Source: Pseudomonas sp. GGS8
GTDB lineage: Bacteria; Pseudomonadota; Gammaproteobacteria; Pseudomonadales; Pseudomonadaceae
Assembly: GCF_024168645.1 (NCBI RefSeq)
Contig: NZ_JALJWF010000001.1
Coordinates: forward strand, 3,103,501 to 3,167,500
DNA: 64,000 nt
Reading direction: 5' to 3'
Shown here: piece by piece, positions 49,263 through 59,137 of the stretch
Numbering within the stretch: the first letter of the stretch is position 1
Layout: every line of letters starts with the position of its first letter
Notes under the pieces: generated by a model
Told to the model about the DNA's origin: nothing
What the model saw: only the letters and a program-made list of their open reading frames with translations
Databases searched by the model: none
Program-made: the position numbers and the translations under genes

Positions 49263-51761
49263 TCACGCTTCAGGCATGACCGCCGTTTCTGCCGCATCCT
49301 CACTGCGATGCAGTGCCACCTGACGGATCGACAAGCGAATCTCCGCCGGCAGCACCCGTTTGGCGGCGCCTTCGGCCAGTTCGCCGAGCAGTTCGTGATA
49401 GCTCAGCTTGCCGGCTTCGTCGCGGCGCAGCACGTCGAGGTCGAGCATCGTCTGGATGAAGTGCCGGAACAGGCTCTTGTCGAAGAACTCCGGGGCATTC
49501 AGCCCGTGCAGGATCGACAGGCGCTGGGCCATGACGGTGCACAGGTCTTCCAGTTCTTCGGCGCTGATGCTGTTCTGGCCGCTGTTGAGCAACAGGGAAA
49601 CAGTCATGTAGAAGCGCTGCAAGGTCTGGGCGATGCTTTTGGATAGCAGCGTCAGCAGCACGAAATGCCGCGAACTCGGCGCCGGGCGCAGGTATACGTC
49701 TTTCTCGAAACGCAGCAGGCCTTGCTCGACGAAGGCTTCGAGCCACTGATCGATCACGCCATCGAGCTCGTCCAGCGTCCAGCGAATGAACAGCTCCGAT
49801 TGCAAGTACGGATACAGCGCACGGGTGTAGCGCAGGATCTGCTCGCGGCTCATGCGCGACGCACTCTGGAAGAAACTCGCCAGCAGCGACGGCAACGCGA
49901 AAATGTGCAGCACGTTGTTGCGGTAGTAGGTCATCAGGACGGCGTTCTGTTCGTCCAGGTACAGAATCTTGCCCAGTGCATCACTCTGCTCAGACAGCAG
50001 GTCCATGTCTTTCACATGCTCGATCAGCGCGCGGCCGTCACCGTCCGGCAGGGTGGTGTGTGGCGAATAAGGAACCTTGCGCAACAGCGCCAGATACAAA
50101 TCCAGCACCCGCGCCATGGCCCGATCGTCCAGCGCCAGGCGGCTGGTGGACAGTAACGCCAGGGCTACCAGATTCACCGGGTTGATCGCCGCCGCTTCGT
50201 TCAGATGCTGCGCGACTTTCTCGCCGAGGCGGTTGGTGGTTTCGTTGAGCCAGGCCGGTTTGAATTGCGGGCCGAGTGCCTGTTGGCGCCAGTCGGGCTG
50301 TTCGCTGTCGAGGAACTCCGCCAGTTTGATCGGCTCACCGAAGTTCACCGCGACCTGACCGAAACGCTGTTTGAGCGCGCCGATGACTTTGAAGATGTCG
50401 AAGATCGATTCTTTCTTCTTGCTCGCGCCACGCAATTCGCCGAGGTAGGTGCGGCCTTCCAGCACGCGCTCGTAACCGATGTACACCGGCACGAACACGA
50501 TCGGCATGCGCGACGAACGCAGGAAGCTACGCAACGTGATCGCGAGCATCCCGGTTTTCGGTTGCAGCATGCGCCCGGTGCGCGAACGGCCGCCTTCGAC
50601 GAAGTACTCGACCGGGAAGCCTTTGGTGAACAGGGTGTGCAGGTATTCGTTGAACACCGAGGTATAGAGCGGGTTGCCCTTGAAGGTGCGGCGCATGAAG
50701 AACGCACCGCCGCGCCGCAGCAGGCTGCCGATCACCGGCATGTTGAGGTTGATCCCGGCGGCGATGTGCGGCGGGGTCAGGCCGTTGCGGAACAGCAAAT
50801 AGGACAGCAGCAAATAGTCGATGTGGCTGCGGTGGCACGGCACATAGATCACTTCGTGACCCTGGGCGACCTTCTGCACGCCTTCGATGTGGTTGACCTT
50901 GATCCCGTCGTAGATCTTGTTCCAGAACCAGCTCAGCACCACTTCCAGAAAGCGGATGGCGGTGTAGGTGTAGTCCGAGGCGATCTCGTTGCCATAGCGC
51001 AAGGCCTGGGCCTTGGCTTTTTCCGCGGAAATGTTCTCGCGCTCGGCTTCGTCGAGGATCGCTTGCTTGACCAGCGGCTGATTGAGCAGGCCTTTGACCA
51101 GATTGCGCCGGTGGGAAATGTCCGGGCCGATCACCGCGGCTTTCAGATTGCGGAAGTGCACCCGCAGAATCCGCTGGGCCATGCGCACAGTGCGCTCGTG
51201 GCCCTTGTTGTGTTCGATCAGTTCGCGCAGATGGATCGGTGCCGAGAACTGCACCCGGGTCTTGCGCCCCAGCACGATGATGCTCAGCAACCGGCGCAAC
51301 CGCCCGGTGACCGCCCAGCTGTCGGCGAACAGCAGTTTCCACGGGCTCGATTCGCTGTCTGGCGACTGGCCCCAGAACACGCTGACCGGAATGATCTGCG
51401 CGTCTTCGACGGCGTTTTGGCTCAGGGCGCTGACCAGGCGGGTCAGGGTCGGCGGCGCACCGCGTTTGTCCTGGCGGCCGAGCCAGTCGGGCTCCGGTGT
51501 CAGGTAAAAGAACGCGGCGGGCTCCAGCAGCGCACCCACCGATACCGGCAGCACCGGGCGGGGCAGGCCGGCCTTGCTGCATTCGGTATCGACCACGGCA
51601 AGGTCGGTCAGTGAGGGATTTTGCAGGACGTAGAACACTGGCCGGCTGCGGTCGAGGTTAAGGGTGAACGACGACTGGTTGATCGTCTCCGAGCGAACCC
51701 AGAGGTACAGCAGTCGGCGCAGGGTGCCAAACACAAGACGGCGGAACGGGGAACGGGTCAT
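49263..51761 (-). CDS. plsB: glycerol-3-phosphate 1-O-acyltransferase PlsB
   Basis: PlsB is an inner-membrane enzyme that acylates sn-glycerol-3-phosphate, the first step in phospholipid synthesis. The acyltransferase motif I is [17 protein letters not shown] (HxxxxD), followed by [35 protein letters not shown] and [13 protein letters not shown]. At 832 aa it has the normal size. ATG 51761 starts [16 protein letters not shown]. It is divergent from the cold-shock gene, about 165 bases apart. Confidence 0.95.
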   Translation of the reverse strand: MTRSPFRRLVFGTLRRLLYLWVRSETINQSSFTLNLDRSRPVFYVLQNPSLTDLAVVDTECSKAGLPRPVLPVSVGALLEPAAFFYLTPEPDWLGRQDKRGAPPTLTRLVSALSQNAVEDAQIIPVSVFWGQSPDSESSPWKLLFADSWAVTGRLRRLLSIIVLGRKTRVQFSAPIHLRELIEHNKGHERTVRMAQRILRVHFRNLKAAVIGPDISHRRNLVKGLLNQPLVKQAILDEAERENISAEKAKAQALRYGNEIASDYTYTAIRFLEVVLSWFWNKIYDGIKVNHIEGVQKVAQGHEVIYVPCHRSHIDYLLLSYLLFRNGLTPPHIAAGINLNMPVIGSLLRRGGAFFMRRTFKGNPLYTSVFNEYLHTLFTKGFPVEYFVEGGRSRTGRMLQPKTGMLAITLRSFLRSSRMPIVFVPVYIGYERVLEGRTYLGELRGASKKKESIFDIFKVIGALKQRFGQVAVNFGEPIKLAEFLDSEQPDWRQQALGPQFKPAWLNETTNRLGEKVAQHLNEAAAINPVNLVALALLSTSRLALDDRAMARVLDLYLALLRKVPYSPHTTLPDGDGRALIEHVKDMDLLSEQSDALGKILYLDEQNAVLMTYYRNNVLHIFALPSLLASFFQSASRMSREQILRYTRALYPYLQSELFIRWTLDELDGVIDQWLEAFVEQGLLRFEKDVYLRPAPSSRHFVLLTLLSKSIAQTLQRFYMTVSLLLNSGQNSISAEELEDLCTVMAQRLSILHGLNAPEFFDKSLFRHFIQTMLDLDVLRRDEAGKLSYHELLGELAEGAAKRVLPAEIRLSIRQVALHRSEDAAETAVMPEA

Positions 51762-51863
51762 ACGGCTTCTGCGTGAGTGAATAAAACCGAGCAGTTGCTC
51801 GGGCGGTCGATAGTGTGCCGTATTCGCTGAAAATCGGCAAAAAAGCTGCTAAGTAAACTTGAG

Positions 51864-51891
51864 TTGAGAGTTTTTGCGTCTGTCATATACT
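51864..51891 (+). promoter_or_regulatory. sigma-70 promoter of the cold-shock gene
   Basis: TTGAGA at 51864-51869 and TATACT at 51886-51891 are separated by 16 bases. The start codon lies 35 bases downstream. Confidence 0.6.
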
Positions 51892-51926
51892 CGGCCATTC
51901 AAAATAAAAAGAAGGGGTACCGAGAC

Positions 51927-52136
51927 ATGGCAACGCGCGAAACCGGCAATGTGAAGTGGTTCAACGACGCCAAGGGTTATGGCTTCATTCAACGCGAGGA
52001 CGGGGTGGACGTGTTCGTACACTACCGCGCGATCCGCGGCGAAGGGCATCGCTCGCTGACTGAAGGTCAGCAGGTTGAGTATGCGGTGGTGACTGGCGAG
52101 AAGGGTTTGCAGGCTGAGGATGTGGTGGGGCTGTAA
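51927..52136 (+). CDS. CspA-family cold-shock protein
   Basis: This 69-residue single cold-shock domain binds single-stranded RNA/DNA and acts as an RNA chaperone. RNP1 (KGYGFI) and RNP2 (VFVHY) are intact. The start is ATG 51927 ([12 protein letters not shown]), and an in-frame extension is not supported. It has a promoter of its own; the leader is short (about 30 bases), so the long CspA-type thermosensor is absent. Confidence 0.93.
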   Translation: MATRETGNVKWFNDAKGYGFIQREDGVDVFVHYRAIRGEGHRSLTEGQQVEYAVVTGEKGLQAEDVVGL

Positions 52137-52161
52137 ACCCAACCCTTCAGATCACACACCA

Positions 52162-52256
52162 CCCTGTGGGAGCGTGGCTTGCCCGCGATAACGGCGGCAC
52201 ATCCAACAATGATGTGGCTGACAAATCGCAATCGCGGGCAAGCCCGCTCCCACAGG
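52162..52256. repeat. REP pair (inverted) after the cold-shock gene
   Basis: CCCTGTGGGAGCGTGGCTTG with CCCGCGAT faces ATCGCGGGCAAGCCCGCTCC with CACAGG. Confidence 0.85.
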
Positions 52257-52272
52257 TTCGTTGTACGGCTTT

Positions 52273-52650
52273 TTATGCGGTTTTCCAGGTGATCTCTTCT
52301 TCACCATCGACGCTGATGCGAATCCAGCGATCTGCCGTTTCCTCACCTTCTTCCTCGACCCAACTACCCGGCGCACAACGCACTTCGACGTTGAGCGCGG
52401 CAAATGCGGCGCGGGCGCAGGCGATGTCGTCTTCCCACGGGGTCTGGTCGCTTTCCAGGTACAGGCTGTTCCATTTGCCGACGGCTTTGGGCAGCCAGGT
52501 CACTGGCACGTTACCGGCCTTGCATTTGTAGGTCTGGCCTTTCTGAACCCAGTCGGTGCACGGGCCTAAAGCGGCGCCGAGCCAGGCTGCGATGGCTTTG
52601 TGATCGACGTCGGCGTCTTTCAGGTAAATCTCGATGTCCGGTTGGCGCAT
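52273..52650 (-). CDS. small conserved Pseudomonas protein of unknown function
   Basis: The 125-residue protein starts MRQPDIEIYLKDADVDHKA at ATG 52650 and is acidic near the C-terminus (EEEGEETADRW). It has two cysteines (GPCTDW, YKCKAG), no signal and no membrane helix. I recognise it only as a protein conserved in pseudomonads. No role can be inferred from its neighbours, rlmA and a cold-shock gene. An in-frame ATG four codons earlier (MRTSMRQ) is possible. Confidence 0.7.
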   Translation of the reverse strand: MRQPDIEIYLKDADVDHKAIAAWLGAALGPCTDWVQKGQTYKCKAGNVPVTWLPKAVGKWNSLYLESDQTPWEDDIACARAAFAALNVEVRCAPGSWVEEEGEETADRWIRISVDGEEEITWKTA

Positions 52651-52742
52651 GGATGTCCTCACTGCGGGTCTGAAAAATCCATTCGCGGATTTAGCCGGCC
52701 TTGAGCCTTTACTCAAGACCAAAAATTTAAGTTGCTCTCTAA

Positions 52743-53552
52743 CTACTGCAGAACGAAATAATCGTAGCGCATCGAAACGGTGACCTCGAACGGTTCCACT
52801 TGTTCGATGACCGCTGCCCGGCGTTCGGCACTGGCGCGCCAGCCGTGAGGTGTCATCGCCAAGAGGTTCGCGCGATCCTGACCATTGACCAGCGTCAGTT
52901 TGAACTCCAGGGTTTCGCTATGTTGCAACGCCATGCCTTCCGGCACCAACGCCAAGTGCTTGTCGTCGGTGTACTCACGCACTTCATCGTACAGCCGCTC
53001 ACGTAATTCCATCAGATGGCCGCTGGTCGGCCCGACTTTCATCAAGCCGCCACCGGGGCTGAGCAGGCGTTTGGCTTCTTCCCAATCCAGCGGGCTGAAC
53101 ACGCTGGCCAGAAACTGGCAGCTGCCCGAGGCCAACGGCACCCGGGCCATGCTGGCGATCAACCAGGTCAGCGCGGGGTTGCGTTTGCAGGCGCGTTTGA
53201 CCGCTTCCCGGGAAATGTCCAGGGCATAGCCATCGGCGTTGGGCAAGGCTTCGGCGATTTGCGCGGTGTAGTAACCCTCGCCACAGCCGATGTCCAGCCA
53301 GCGCTGGGGCGCATAACCGGCCGCCAGTTCCGCCAGACGCTTGGCCACCGGCGCGTAATGGCCGGCGTTCAGAAAGTCGCGACGGGCCTCGACCATTGCC
53401 TGGTTATCCCCAGGGTCACGGCTGTTCTTGTGCTGCACCGGCAGCAGGTTCAGGTAACCCTGCCGCGCGCGGTCGAAACGATGCCCGGCGGGGCAGGCCA
53501 CGCCGTTGTCCACCGCGTTCAGCGGTTCGCTGCAGATCGGGCAGGCGAGCAT
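52743..53552 (-). CDS. rlmA: 23S rRNA (guanine-N1)-methyltransferase RlmA-like
   Basis: This 269-residue methyltransferase is like RlmA (RrmA), which methylates N1 of G745 in 23S rRNA. The N-terminal zinc site uses CPICSEPL and ACPAGHRF. The SAM-binding domain has WLDIGCGEGYYT near residue 90. It overlaps the dapE stop by one base and probably shares a transcript with it. Because RlmA and TlrB differ in the target G, the exact position is not certain. Confidence 0.85.
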   Translation of the reverse strand: MLACPICSEPLNAVDNGVACPAGHRFDRARQGYLNLLPVQHKNSRDPGDNQAMVEARRDFLNAGHYAPVAKRLAELAAGYAPQRWLDIGCGEGYYTAQIAEALPNADGYALDISREAVKRACKRNPALTWLIASMARVPLASGSCQFLASVFSPLDWEEAKRLLSPGGGLMKVGPTSGHLMELRERLYDEVREYTDDKHLALVPEGMALQHSETLEFKLTLVNGQDRANLLAMTPHGWRASAERRAAVIEQVEPFEVTVSMRYDYFVLQ

Positions 53553-54703
53553 CAGGCGAGCAACTTGATCAGGGTCTGGTAGTAGATTTCGGTCAGCACG
53601 TCGAGGTCCGCCGCCAGTACACGTTCGTTGACCTGGTGGATCGTCGCGTTGACCGGGCCCAGCTCAACCACTTGGGTGCCCATGGTCGCGATGAAGCGCC
53701 CATCGGAAGTGCCGCCGCTGGTGGAGGCCTTGGTGTCACGACCGGTGATGTCCTTGATGCTCGCCGACACCGCGTCGAGCAGCGCGCCCGGCTCGGTGAG
53801 GAACGGCAGACCGGACAGCGCCCAGTCGATGTGCCAGTCCAGGCCATGCTTGTCGAGAATGTCGGCGACGCGCTTTTGCAGGCCTTCGACGGTGGACTCG
53901 GTGGAGAAGCGGAAGTTGAACACCGCCACCAGATCACCCGGAATCACGTTGGTCGCGCCGGTGCCGGAATTGACGTTGGAGATCTGGAAACTGGTCGGCG
54001 GGAAGAAATCGTTGCCATGGTCCCAGTGCTCGGCGGCAAGTTCGGCCAGCGCCGGGGCGGCGAGGTGGATCGGGTTCTTCGCCAGGTGCGGATACGCCAC
54101 GTGGCCCTGCACGCCGCGCACGGTCAATTTAGCACCGAGGGAACCGCGACGGCCGTTCTTGACCACATCACCCACCAGCGTGGTGCTCGACGGCTCACCG
54201 ACGATGCACCAGTCCAGACGTTCCTTGCGGGCGGCAAGGCGTTCGACCACAGCCTTGGTGCCGTGGTGCGCCGGACCTTCTTCGTCGCTGGTGATCAGGA
54301 ACGCGACCTTGCCCTTGTGATCCGGATAGTCGGCGACGAAACGCTCGGCTGCCACGGTCATGGACGCAAGGCTGCCTTTCATGTCTGCCGCGCCACGGCC
54401 GCAGAGCATGCCGTGTTCGTCGATCACCGCGTTGAACGGATCGATCTGCCAGGCAGCCACCGGACCTGTCGGCACCACGTCGGTGTGACCGGCGAAGCAC
54501 AGCACCGGGCCGTCGTGTTTGCCGTGGGTCGCCCAGAAGTTATCCACATCTTCGATGCGCATCGGTTCCAGCATAAAACCGGCATCGCCCAGGCGCTGCA
54601 TCATCTGCTTCTGGCAATCGGCGTCGACCGGCGTCACGGATGGACGACGGATCAGGTCGATGGCGAGTTGAAGGGTCGGCGAAAGGTCGGCGTGGGCCGT
54701 CAT
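53552..54703 (-). CDS. dapE: succinyl-diaminopimelate desuccinylase
   Basis: DapE is a zinc M20 enzyme that hydrolyses N-succinyl-LL-diaminopimelate in lysine and peptidoglycan biosynthesis. ATG 54703 ([18 protein letters not shown]) gives 383 aa. Metal ligands are visible as [22 protein letters not shown] and [12 protein letters not shown]. dapD lies about 6 kb further along on the same strand. The upstream in-frame extension runs into a REP and is rejected. Confidence 0.96.
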   Translation of the reverse strand: MTAHADLSPTLQLAIDLIRRPSVTPVDADCQKQMMQRLGDAGFMLEPMRIEDVDNFWATHGKHDGPVLCFAGHTDVVPTGPVAAWQIDPFNAVIDEHGMLCGRGAADMKGSLASMTVAAERFVADYPDHKGKVAFLITSDEEGPAHHGTKAVVERLAARKERLDWCIVGEPSSTTLVGDVVKNGRRGSLGAKLTVRGVQGHVAYPHLAKNPIHLAAPALAELAAEHWDHGNDFFPPTSFQISNVNSGTGATNVIPGDLVAVFNFRFSTESTVEGLQKRVADILDKHGLDWHIDWALSGLPFLTEPGALLDAVSASIKDITGRDTKASTSGGTSDGRFIATMGTQVVELGPVNATIHQVNERVLAADLDVLTEIYYQTLIKLLA

Positions 54704-54724
54704 GGAAAACTCCAGAAGCTGTAA

Positions 54725-54814
54725 ATGTGGGAGTGAGCCTGCTCGCGATGAACGATGACACGGTCCGTATGACAAACCTCATCGCCTGCATCGCGAGCAG
54801 GCTCGCTCCCACAG
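54725..54814. repeat. REP-like inverted pair upstream of dapE
   Basis: ATGTGGGAGTGAGCCTGCTC with GCGATG faces CATCGCGAGCAGGCTCGCTC with CCACAGG. The core reads GCCTGCTCGC, a variant. Confidence 0.75.
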
Positions 54815-54867
54815 GTATTGGGTCAGGCTATTGGGCGCAAGGCCTGCAAAATGGCGGTTATCTTAAA

Positions 54868-54896
54868 GCAAAACGGCGGCCATTGGCCGCCGTTTA
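54868..54896 (-). terminator. terminator downstream of ndvB
   Basis: AAACGGCGGCC and GGCCGCCGTTT form an 11-base stem with a three-base loop and a T-run on the minus strand. Confidence 0.7.
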
Positions 54897-54912
54897 GTGC
54901 ATCTGTGTTGAT

Positions 54913-57504
54913 TTAGACCGCAGGCAGAGGCGCAGCTTCTACCGAAGGTTTGGGCAGCGACGACAGGAACGCCATGATCAGCGCCGCCAGGTACGGCAGC
55001 GACTGCACCAGCAACATGGTCACCCAGAAGCGCATGTCGTTGCTCGGCAGGCCTTGCACCAGGAAGATCCCCAGCGCCGCGCCCCACAACAGCAGCATGA
55101 TGAACACCTCTTCGCGAGCCTCCGAAATCGCCACCCAGAAGCCGTGGTTATCGGCATTCTTCGGTGTACGGAAGAACGGAATGCTGCTGGTGAAGAAGCC
55201 GTACAGCACCGCTTTGGCGATGGTGTGCGATAACGCCAGCCCGGCCAGTGCGGCACAGAAGGCGTCTTTCAGGTTGACCCCGACCGCGCGGCGGTACAGG
55301 AAGATGATCTTGCCCACCTTGAACACGAACAGCGCCAATGGCGGGATCGCGAAAATCAGCAGCGGTGGATCGACCCGTTGCGGCACGATGATCATCGCCG
55401 CCGACCACAACAGTGCGCCGACGGTGAAGAAGATGTTCATGCCATCCGCCACCCACGGCAGCCAGCCCGCGAGGAAGTGGTAACGCTGGCCACGGGTCAG
55501 CTCGGTGTCTTTGCCGCGCAGCAGGCTGGCGGTGTGACGCTTGATGATCTGAATCGCGCCGTAGGCCCAGCGGAAACGCTGTTTTTTGAAGTCGATAAAG
55601 GTATCGGGCATCAGGCCTTTGCCGTAGCTGTCGTGGTAATACGCTGCCGACAGACCTTTTTCGAACACGCGCAGACCCAACTCGGCGTCTTCACAGATGC
55701 ACCAGTCGGCCCAGCCCAGTTCTTCGAGTACCGAGCGCCGGGTCATGGTCATGGTGCCGTGCTGGATGATCGCGTCACGGTCGTTGCGGGTGACCATGCC
55801 GATATGGAAGAAGCCTTTGTATTCCGCATAGCAGAGCTTCTTGAAGGTACTTTCGTTCTGGTCGCGATAATCCTGGGGCGACTGCACCACGGCGATTTTC
55901 GGGTCGGCGAAGTGCGGCACCATGTGCTTGAGCCAGTTCGGGTCGACGCAGTAGTCCGAGTCGATCACCGCAATCACTTCGGCATCTTTGGCGGTGTGTG
56001 GAATCAGGTAATTCAGTGCGCCACCCTTGAAACCAGCCAACGGTGCGACGTGGAAGAACTTGAAGCGTGGGCCAAGAGTTTCGCAATAATCACGCACCGG
56101 TTCCCAGACCGCCGGGTCCTTGGTGTTGTTGTCGATGATCAGGACTTCGAAGTCCGGATAGTCGAGGTTGGCCAGAGCATTGAGGGTCTGTTTGACCATC
56201 TCCGGCGGCTCGTTGTAGCACGGCACGTGAATCGACACCTTCGGTCGGTAGTCTGAATCGCCCACCACTGGCAGGAATTCACGCCGGCGTTTGTGGGTCC
56301 AGACCGCTTCGGCCAGTTCATGGGCTTCCGTCAGCAGAACGATAAACACCCCGAGTGCACCGAGGGCGAGCAGGAAACCCACCGTCAAGCTGAACCAGGT
56401 GCTGTATTGCTGGCTGTAGTCGTAACCGATCCACACCAGTACCGAACCGCACAGGAACGCGATAAAGGTCAGGAAGGTACGACCACGTTGGCGCAGGGCC
56501 GAGCCGTCGATCATCAGCAAGGTCAGGGACAGCAGGGCCAACACGGCCGAGCCGATCGCCAGCACACGCCATTGCGGGATCGCTACCACCGGGCCTTCAA
56601 AGTTGAATTTCTGCTGGCGCGCGGCGTTGAACACGCCCCAGTACGCGCCTACCGAGCCTTCGTCAGTGGCCTTCCACGGCTGGTCAAACGCTTCGATCAC
56701 GAAGTAGTTGAAGCCTTGGCGGTTGAGCTTGTTGACCAGTGTGCGCAAGTAAATTGCCTGGTCCGCCGGCGACGCATCGGCGCCACCGCGCATGCGGCCG
56801 TTGCTCGGCCAGCCGACTTCGGAGAGCAGCAACGGTTTTTTCGGGAACATCTTTTTCAGGTCACGGGCGCGGTCGAGAACGAACTGACCGGCCTTGTCCA
56901 CTGGGATGAACTCCCAGTAGGGCAGAACGTGAGCCGCGATCAGGTCGACGTGCTTGGCCAGTTCCGGGTGTTCTTCCCAGACGTGCCACTGTTCAGAGGT
57001 TGTGACCGGCACCTTAACGGCCGCACGCACGCGATCCAGGATCACGCTCAGCTCGGCAGCGGTGATTTCCTTACGGAAGATCGCCTCGTTACCGACTACG
57101 ACGCGAACCACACTGCGGGAGGTGTTGGCCAGTTCGATGGCGCGCAGGATCTCGCGCTCGTTGCGTTCCTGGTCCGGGCTGATCCAGATCCCCAGGGTCA
57201 CCCGCAGGCCGAATTCTTCCGCCAGTTTGGGGATATCCTCCAGCGTGCCGTCGACCGAGTAGGTCCGGATGTTGTCCGTCAGCTTGCTCATGATCTCCAG
57301 GTCGCGACGCATTTCATCGTCGGTCGGATACTGGTCTTTCTGTGGGTACTGGCCTTGTTGAAACGGCGAGTACGAGAAGCCAGAGATCTGTTCAGGCCAG
57401 TTGGGGGCGGTGACCGGGCGATTGATCAGCGCCCAGAAGCCGGTAAACAAGGCTGCGATGGCGAGCACCACGACCAGGTTGAGTCCAAATTTACGCGATG
57501 ACAT
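54913..57504 (-). CDS. ndvB: NdvB-like cyclic beta-glucan synthase (GH17-GT2 fusion)
   Basis: The 863-residue protein matches P. aeruginosa NdvB, which makes periplasmic cyclic beta-1,3-glucans linked to biofilm antibiotic tolerance. An N-terminal transmembrane helix is followed by a GH17 domain (about 35-300; acid Glu140 in GNEAI, nucleophile Glu229 in LLSEVGWPSNG). Hydrophobic segments come next, then a GT2 domain (about 435-690; D515-S-D517, CEDAELG, Q642RFRW). More membrane segments follow at the C-terminus. The hydrolase domain probably acts as a transglycosidase that closes or trims the glucan. ATG 57504 (MSSRKFGLNLV) is selected. Confidence 0.9.
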   Translation of the reverse strand: MSSRKFGLNLVVVLAIAALFTGFWALINRPVTAPNWPEQISGFSYSPFQQGQYPQKDQYPTDDEMRRDLEIMSKLTDNIRTYSVDGTLEDIPKLAEEFGLRVTLGIWISPDQERNEREILRAIELANTSRSVVRVVVGNEAIFRKEITAAELSVILDRVRAAVKVPVTTSEQWHVWEEHPELAKHVDLIAAHVLPYWEFIPVDKAGQFVLDRARDLKKMFPKKPLLLSEVGWPSNGRMRGGADASPADQAIYLRTLVNKLNRQGFNYFVIEAFDQPWKATDEGSVGAYWGVFNAARQQKFNFEGPVVAIPQWRVLAIGSAVLALLSLTLLMIDGSALRQRGRTFLTFIAFLCGSVLVWIGYDYSQQYSTWFSLTVGFLLALGALGVFIVLLTEAHELAEAVWTHKRRREFLPVVGDSDYRPKVSIHVPCYNEPPEMVKQTLNALANLDYPDFEVLIIDNNTKDPAVWEPVRDYCETLGPRFKFFHVAPLAGFKGGALNYLIPHTAKDAEVIAVIDSDYCVDPNWLKHMVPHFADPKIAVVQSPQDYRDQNESTFKKLCYAEYKGFFHIGMVTRNDRDAIIQHGTMTMTRRSVLEELGWADWCICEDAELGLRVFEKGLSAAYYHDSYGKGLMPDTFIDFKKQRFRWAYGAIQIIKRHTASLLRGKDTELTRGQRYHFLAGWLPWVADGMNIFFTVGALLWSAAMIIVPQRVDPPLLIFAIPPLALFVFKVGKIIFLYRRAVGVNLKDAFCAALAGLALSHTIAKAVLYGFFTSSIPFFRTPKNADNHGFWVAISEAREEVFIMLLLWGAALGIFLVQGLPSNDMRFWVTMLLVQSLPYLAALIMAFLSSLPKPSVEAAPLPAV

Positions 57505-57759
57505 AGCTTTTTCAGGTTCCAAAGGCTGTGGAACGAAGGAACGGTTGGCGGCCGGCTGCCAGGTGGCAGGGGCGCGCATCCTACACTGGAGGTTCTCTGA
57601 CCGTACAGCGAACAGGGAAACGCCCGACATTGGGCAATCCAGGTCGACTTAAGTTCTTTGACCTGAGCGTTGTAGTCCAATTCCGATCAATTTTTTGTCA
57701 ATTAAAGCAGTCGACACCGCCGTTCATAGTGCAAAGATGCTCTTGGCCGCCGACAGCCC

Positions 57760-57765
57760 TATAAT
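57760..57765 (+). promoter_or_regulatory. -10 hexamer for tcdA
   Basis: TATAAT lies 26 bases upstream of the first possible ATG of tcdA. No convincing -35 hexamer was found at the normal distance. Confidence 0.45.
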
Positions 57766-57791
57766 GCGCGCCGGTTTTTGGGGTAATGGTC

Positions 57792-58604
57792 ATGAGTACA
57801 GAAGATCCACGGTTTGCTGGCATCGCCCGTTTGTATGGCATCGACGGCCTTGAGCGCCTGCGCGCGGCCCATGTCGCGATCGTCGGCATCGGCGGCGTCG
57901 GTTCCTGGGCGGCGGAAGCCGTTGCCCGGTGTGGCGTGGGCGAGATTTCGCTGTTCGACCTGGACGACGTCTGCGTCAGCAACGTCAACCGTCAGCTGCA
58001 TGCACTGGACAACACCGTCGGCAAGCCCAAGGTCGAGGTGATGGCTGAGCGCCTGCGCGGGATCAACCCGGACTGCACGGTGCATGCGGTGGCGGACTTC
58101 GTCACCCGCGAAACCATGGCCGAATACATCACGCCGAACATTGATTGCGTGATCGATTGCATCGACAGCGTCAACGCCAAGGCGGCGCTGATCGCCTGGT
58201 GCAAGCGGCGCAAGATCCAGATCATTACCACCGGCGGTGCGGGCGGGCAGATCGACCCGACGCTGATCCAGGTCTGCGACCTGAATCGCACATTCAACGA
58301 TCCGCTGGCATCGAAAGTGCGCTCTACATTGCGCCGCGACTACGGCTTCTCCCGCACCGTGACCCGTCACTACAGCGTGCCGTGCGTGTTTTCCACCGAG
58401 CAACTGCGCTACCCGAAACCCGATGGCAGCATTTGCCTGCAGAAGAGTTTTGTCGGGGATGGCGTGAAGCTCGACTGTGCCGGGGGCTTTGGCGCGGTGA
58501 TGATGGTGACGGCGACGTTCGGCATGGTCGCGGCAACCAAGGCTGTGGATAAAATTGTGGCTGGGGTGCGGCGTCCGGCGGATCGGGTCAAACCTCAGGC
58601 TTGA
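57792..58604 (+). CDS. tcdA: tRNA threonylcarbamoyladenosine dehydratase TcdA (CsdL)
   Basis: TcdA is an E1-like enzyme that cyclises t6A37 of tRNA to ct6A using ATP. The ThiF/MoeB fold has the nucleotide loop GIGGVGSWAAEA and FDLDDVCVSNVNRQLH. At 270 residues it starts at ATG 57792 (MSTEDPRFAG) or six bases earlier. It is near csdE and csdA (58733-60339), which form the CSD sulfur-transfer system. In E. coli csdA-csdE lies next to tcdA (csdL), so the association is conserved even though the strands differ here. Confidence 0.93.
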   Translation: MSTEDPRFAGIARLYGIDGLERLRAAHVAIVGIGGVGSWAAEAVARCGVGEISLFDLDDVCVSNVNRQLHALDNTVGKPKVEVMAERLRGINPDCTVHAVADFVTRETMAEYITPNIDCVIDCIDSVNAKAALIAWCKRRKIQIITTGGAGGQIDPTLIQVCDLNRTFNDPLASKVRSTLRRDYGFSRTVTRHYSVPCVFSTEQLRYPKPDGSICLQKSFVGDGVKLDCAGGFGAVMMVTATFGMVAATKAVDKIVAGVRRPADRVKPQA

Positions 58605-58620
58605 TCAGAGTGGCTGATGG

Positions 58621-58715
58621 CCTCTTCGCGGGCAAGCCCGCTCCCACAGTGATCTATGCCGGATGCGGGGCGCGGGGGCAATTCAATTCCTGTGGGAGCG
58701 GGCTTGCCCGCGATG
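58621..58715. repeat. REP pair (inverted) after tcdA
   Basis: CCTCTTCGCGGGCAAGCCCG with CTCCCACAG faces CCTGTGGGAGCGGGCTTGCC with CGCGATGG. It lies between converging tcdA and csdE. Confidence 0.85.
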
Positions 58716-58732
58716 GCTGCGCAGCAGCCCCT

Positions 58733-59137
58733 TTAATTGGCCAACTCACGCATCCGCTGTAAAACAGCATTCAAGCCATTGCTACGGGATTGGGATAACT
58801 GGCGACCCAGCCCCAGCTGATTAAACCAATCCGCCAAATCCACTTGCCGCAACTCAACCGCCGACAACCCATTGACCCGCGCCAGCAGCAACGCCACCAA
58901 CCCGCGAATCAACCGCGCATCGCTGCTGGCGCAGAACTGCCAATGCCCGTCCTGCAACGTGCCGACCAGCCAGACCTGGCTTTCACAGCCATGCACGCGG
59001 TTGGACTCGACTTTATCCACATCGCTCAACGCTGGCAGACGGTCGCCCCACTGCATCAGCAATCGCGCCCGTTGTTCCCAGCTCGCCGCCTTCTGAAAAG
59101 TGTCCAGAGCCGTGACGGCATCGGCGGGCAAGGTCAT
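58733..59137 (-). CDS. csdE: sulfur acceptor protein CsdE (SufE family)
   Basis: CsdE takes persulfide sulfur from CsdA. The 134-residue SufE-like protein has the acceptor cysteine in NRVHGCESQVWL. A four-base overlap with csdA suggests coupled translation. It was recognised from fold family and neighbourhood. Confidence 0.9.
   Translation of the reverse strand: MTLPADAVTALDTFQKAASWEQRARLLMQWGDRLPALSDVDKVESNRVHGCESQVWLVGTLQDGHWQFCASSDARLIRGLVALLLARVNGLSAVELRQVDLADWFNQLGLGRQLSQSRSNGLNAVLQRMRELAN

Noticed and set aside
50205..51614. 469-codon plus-strand frame opposite plsB
   Set aside because: Antisense to plsB and lacks any family signature.
53396..54724. 442-codon plus-strand frame opposite dapE and the end of rlmA
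   Set aside because: Shadow of dapE; no domain.
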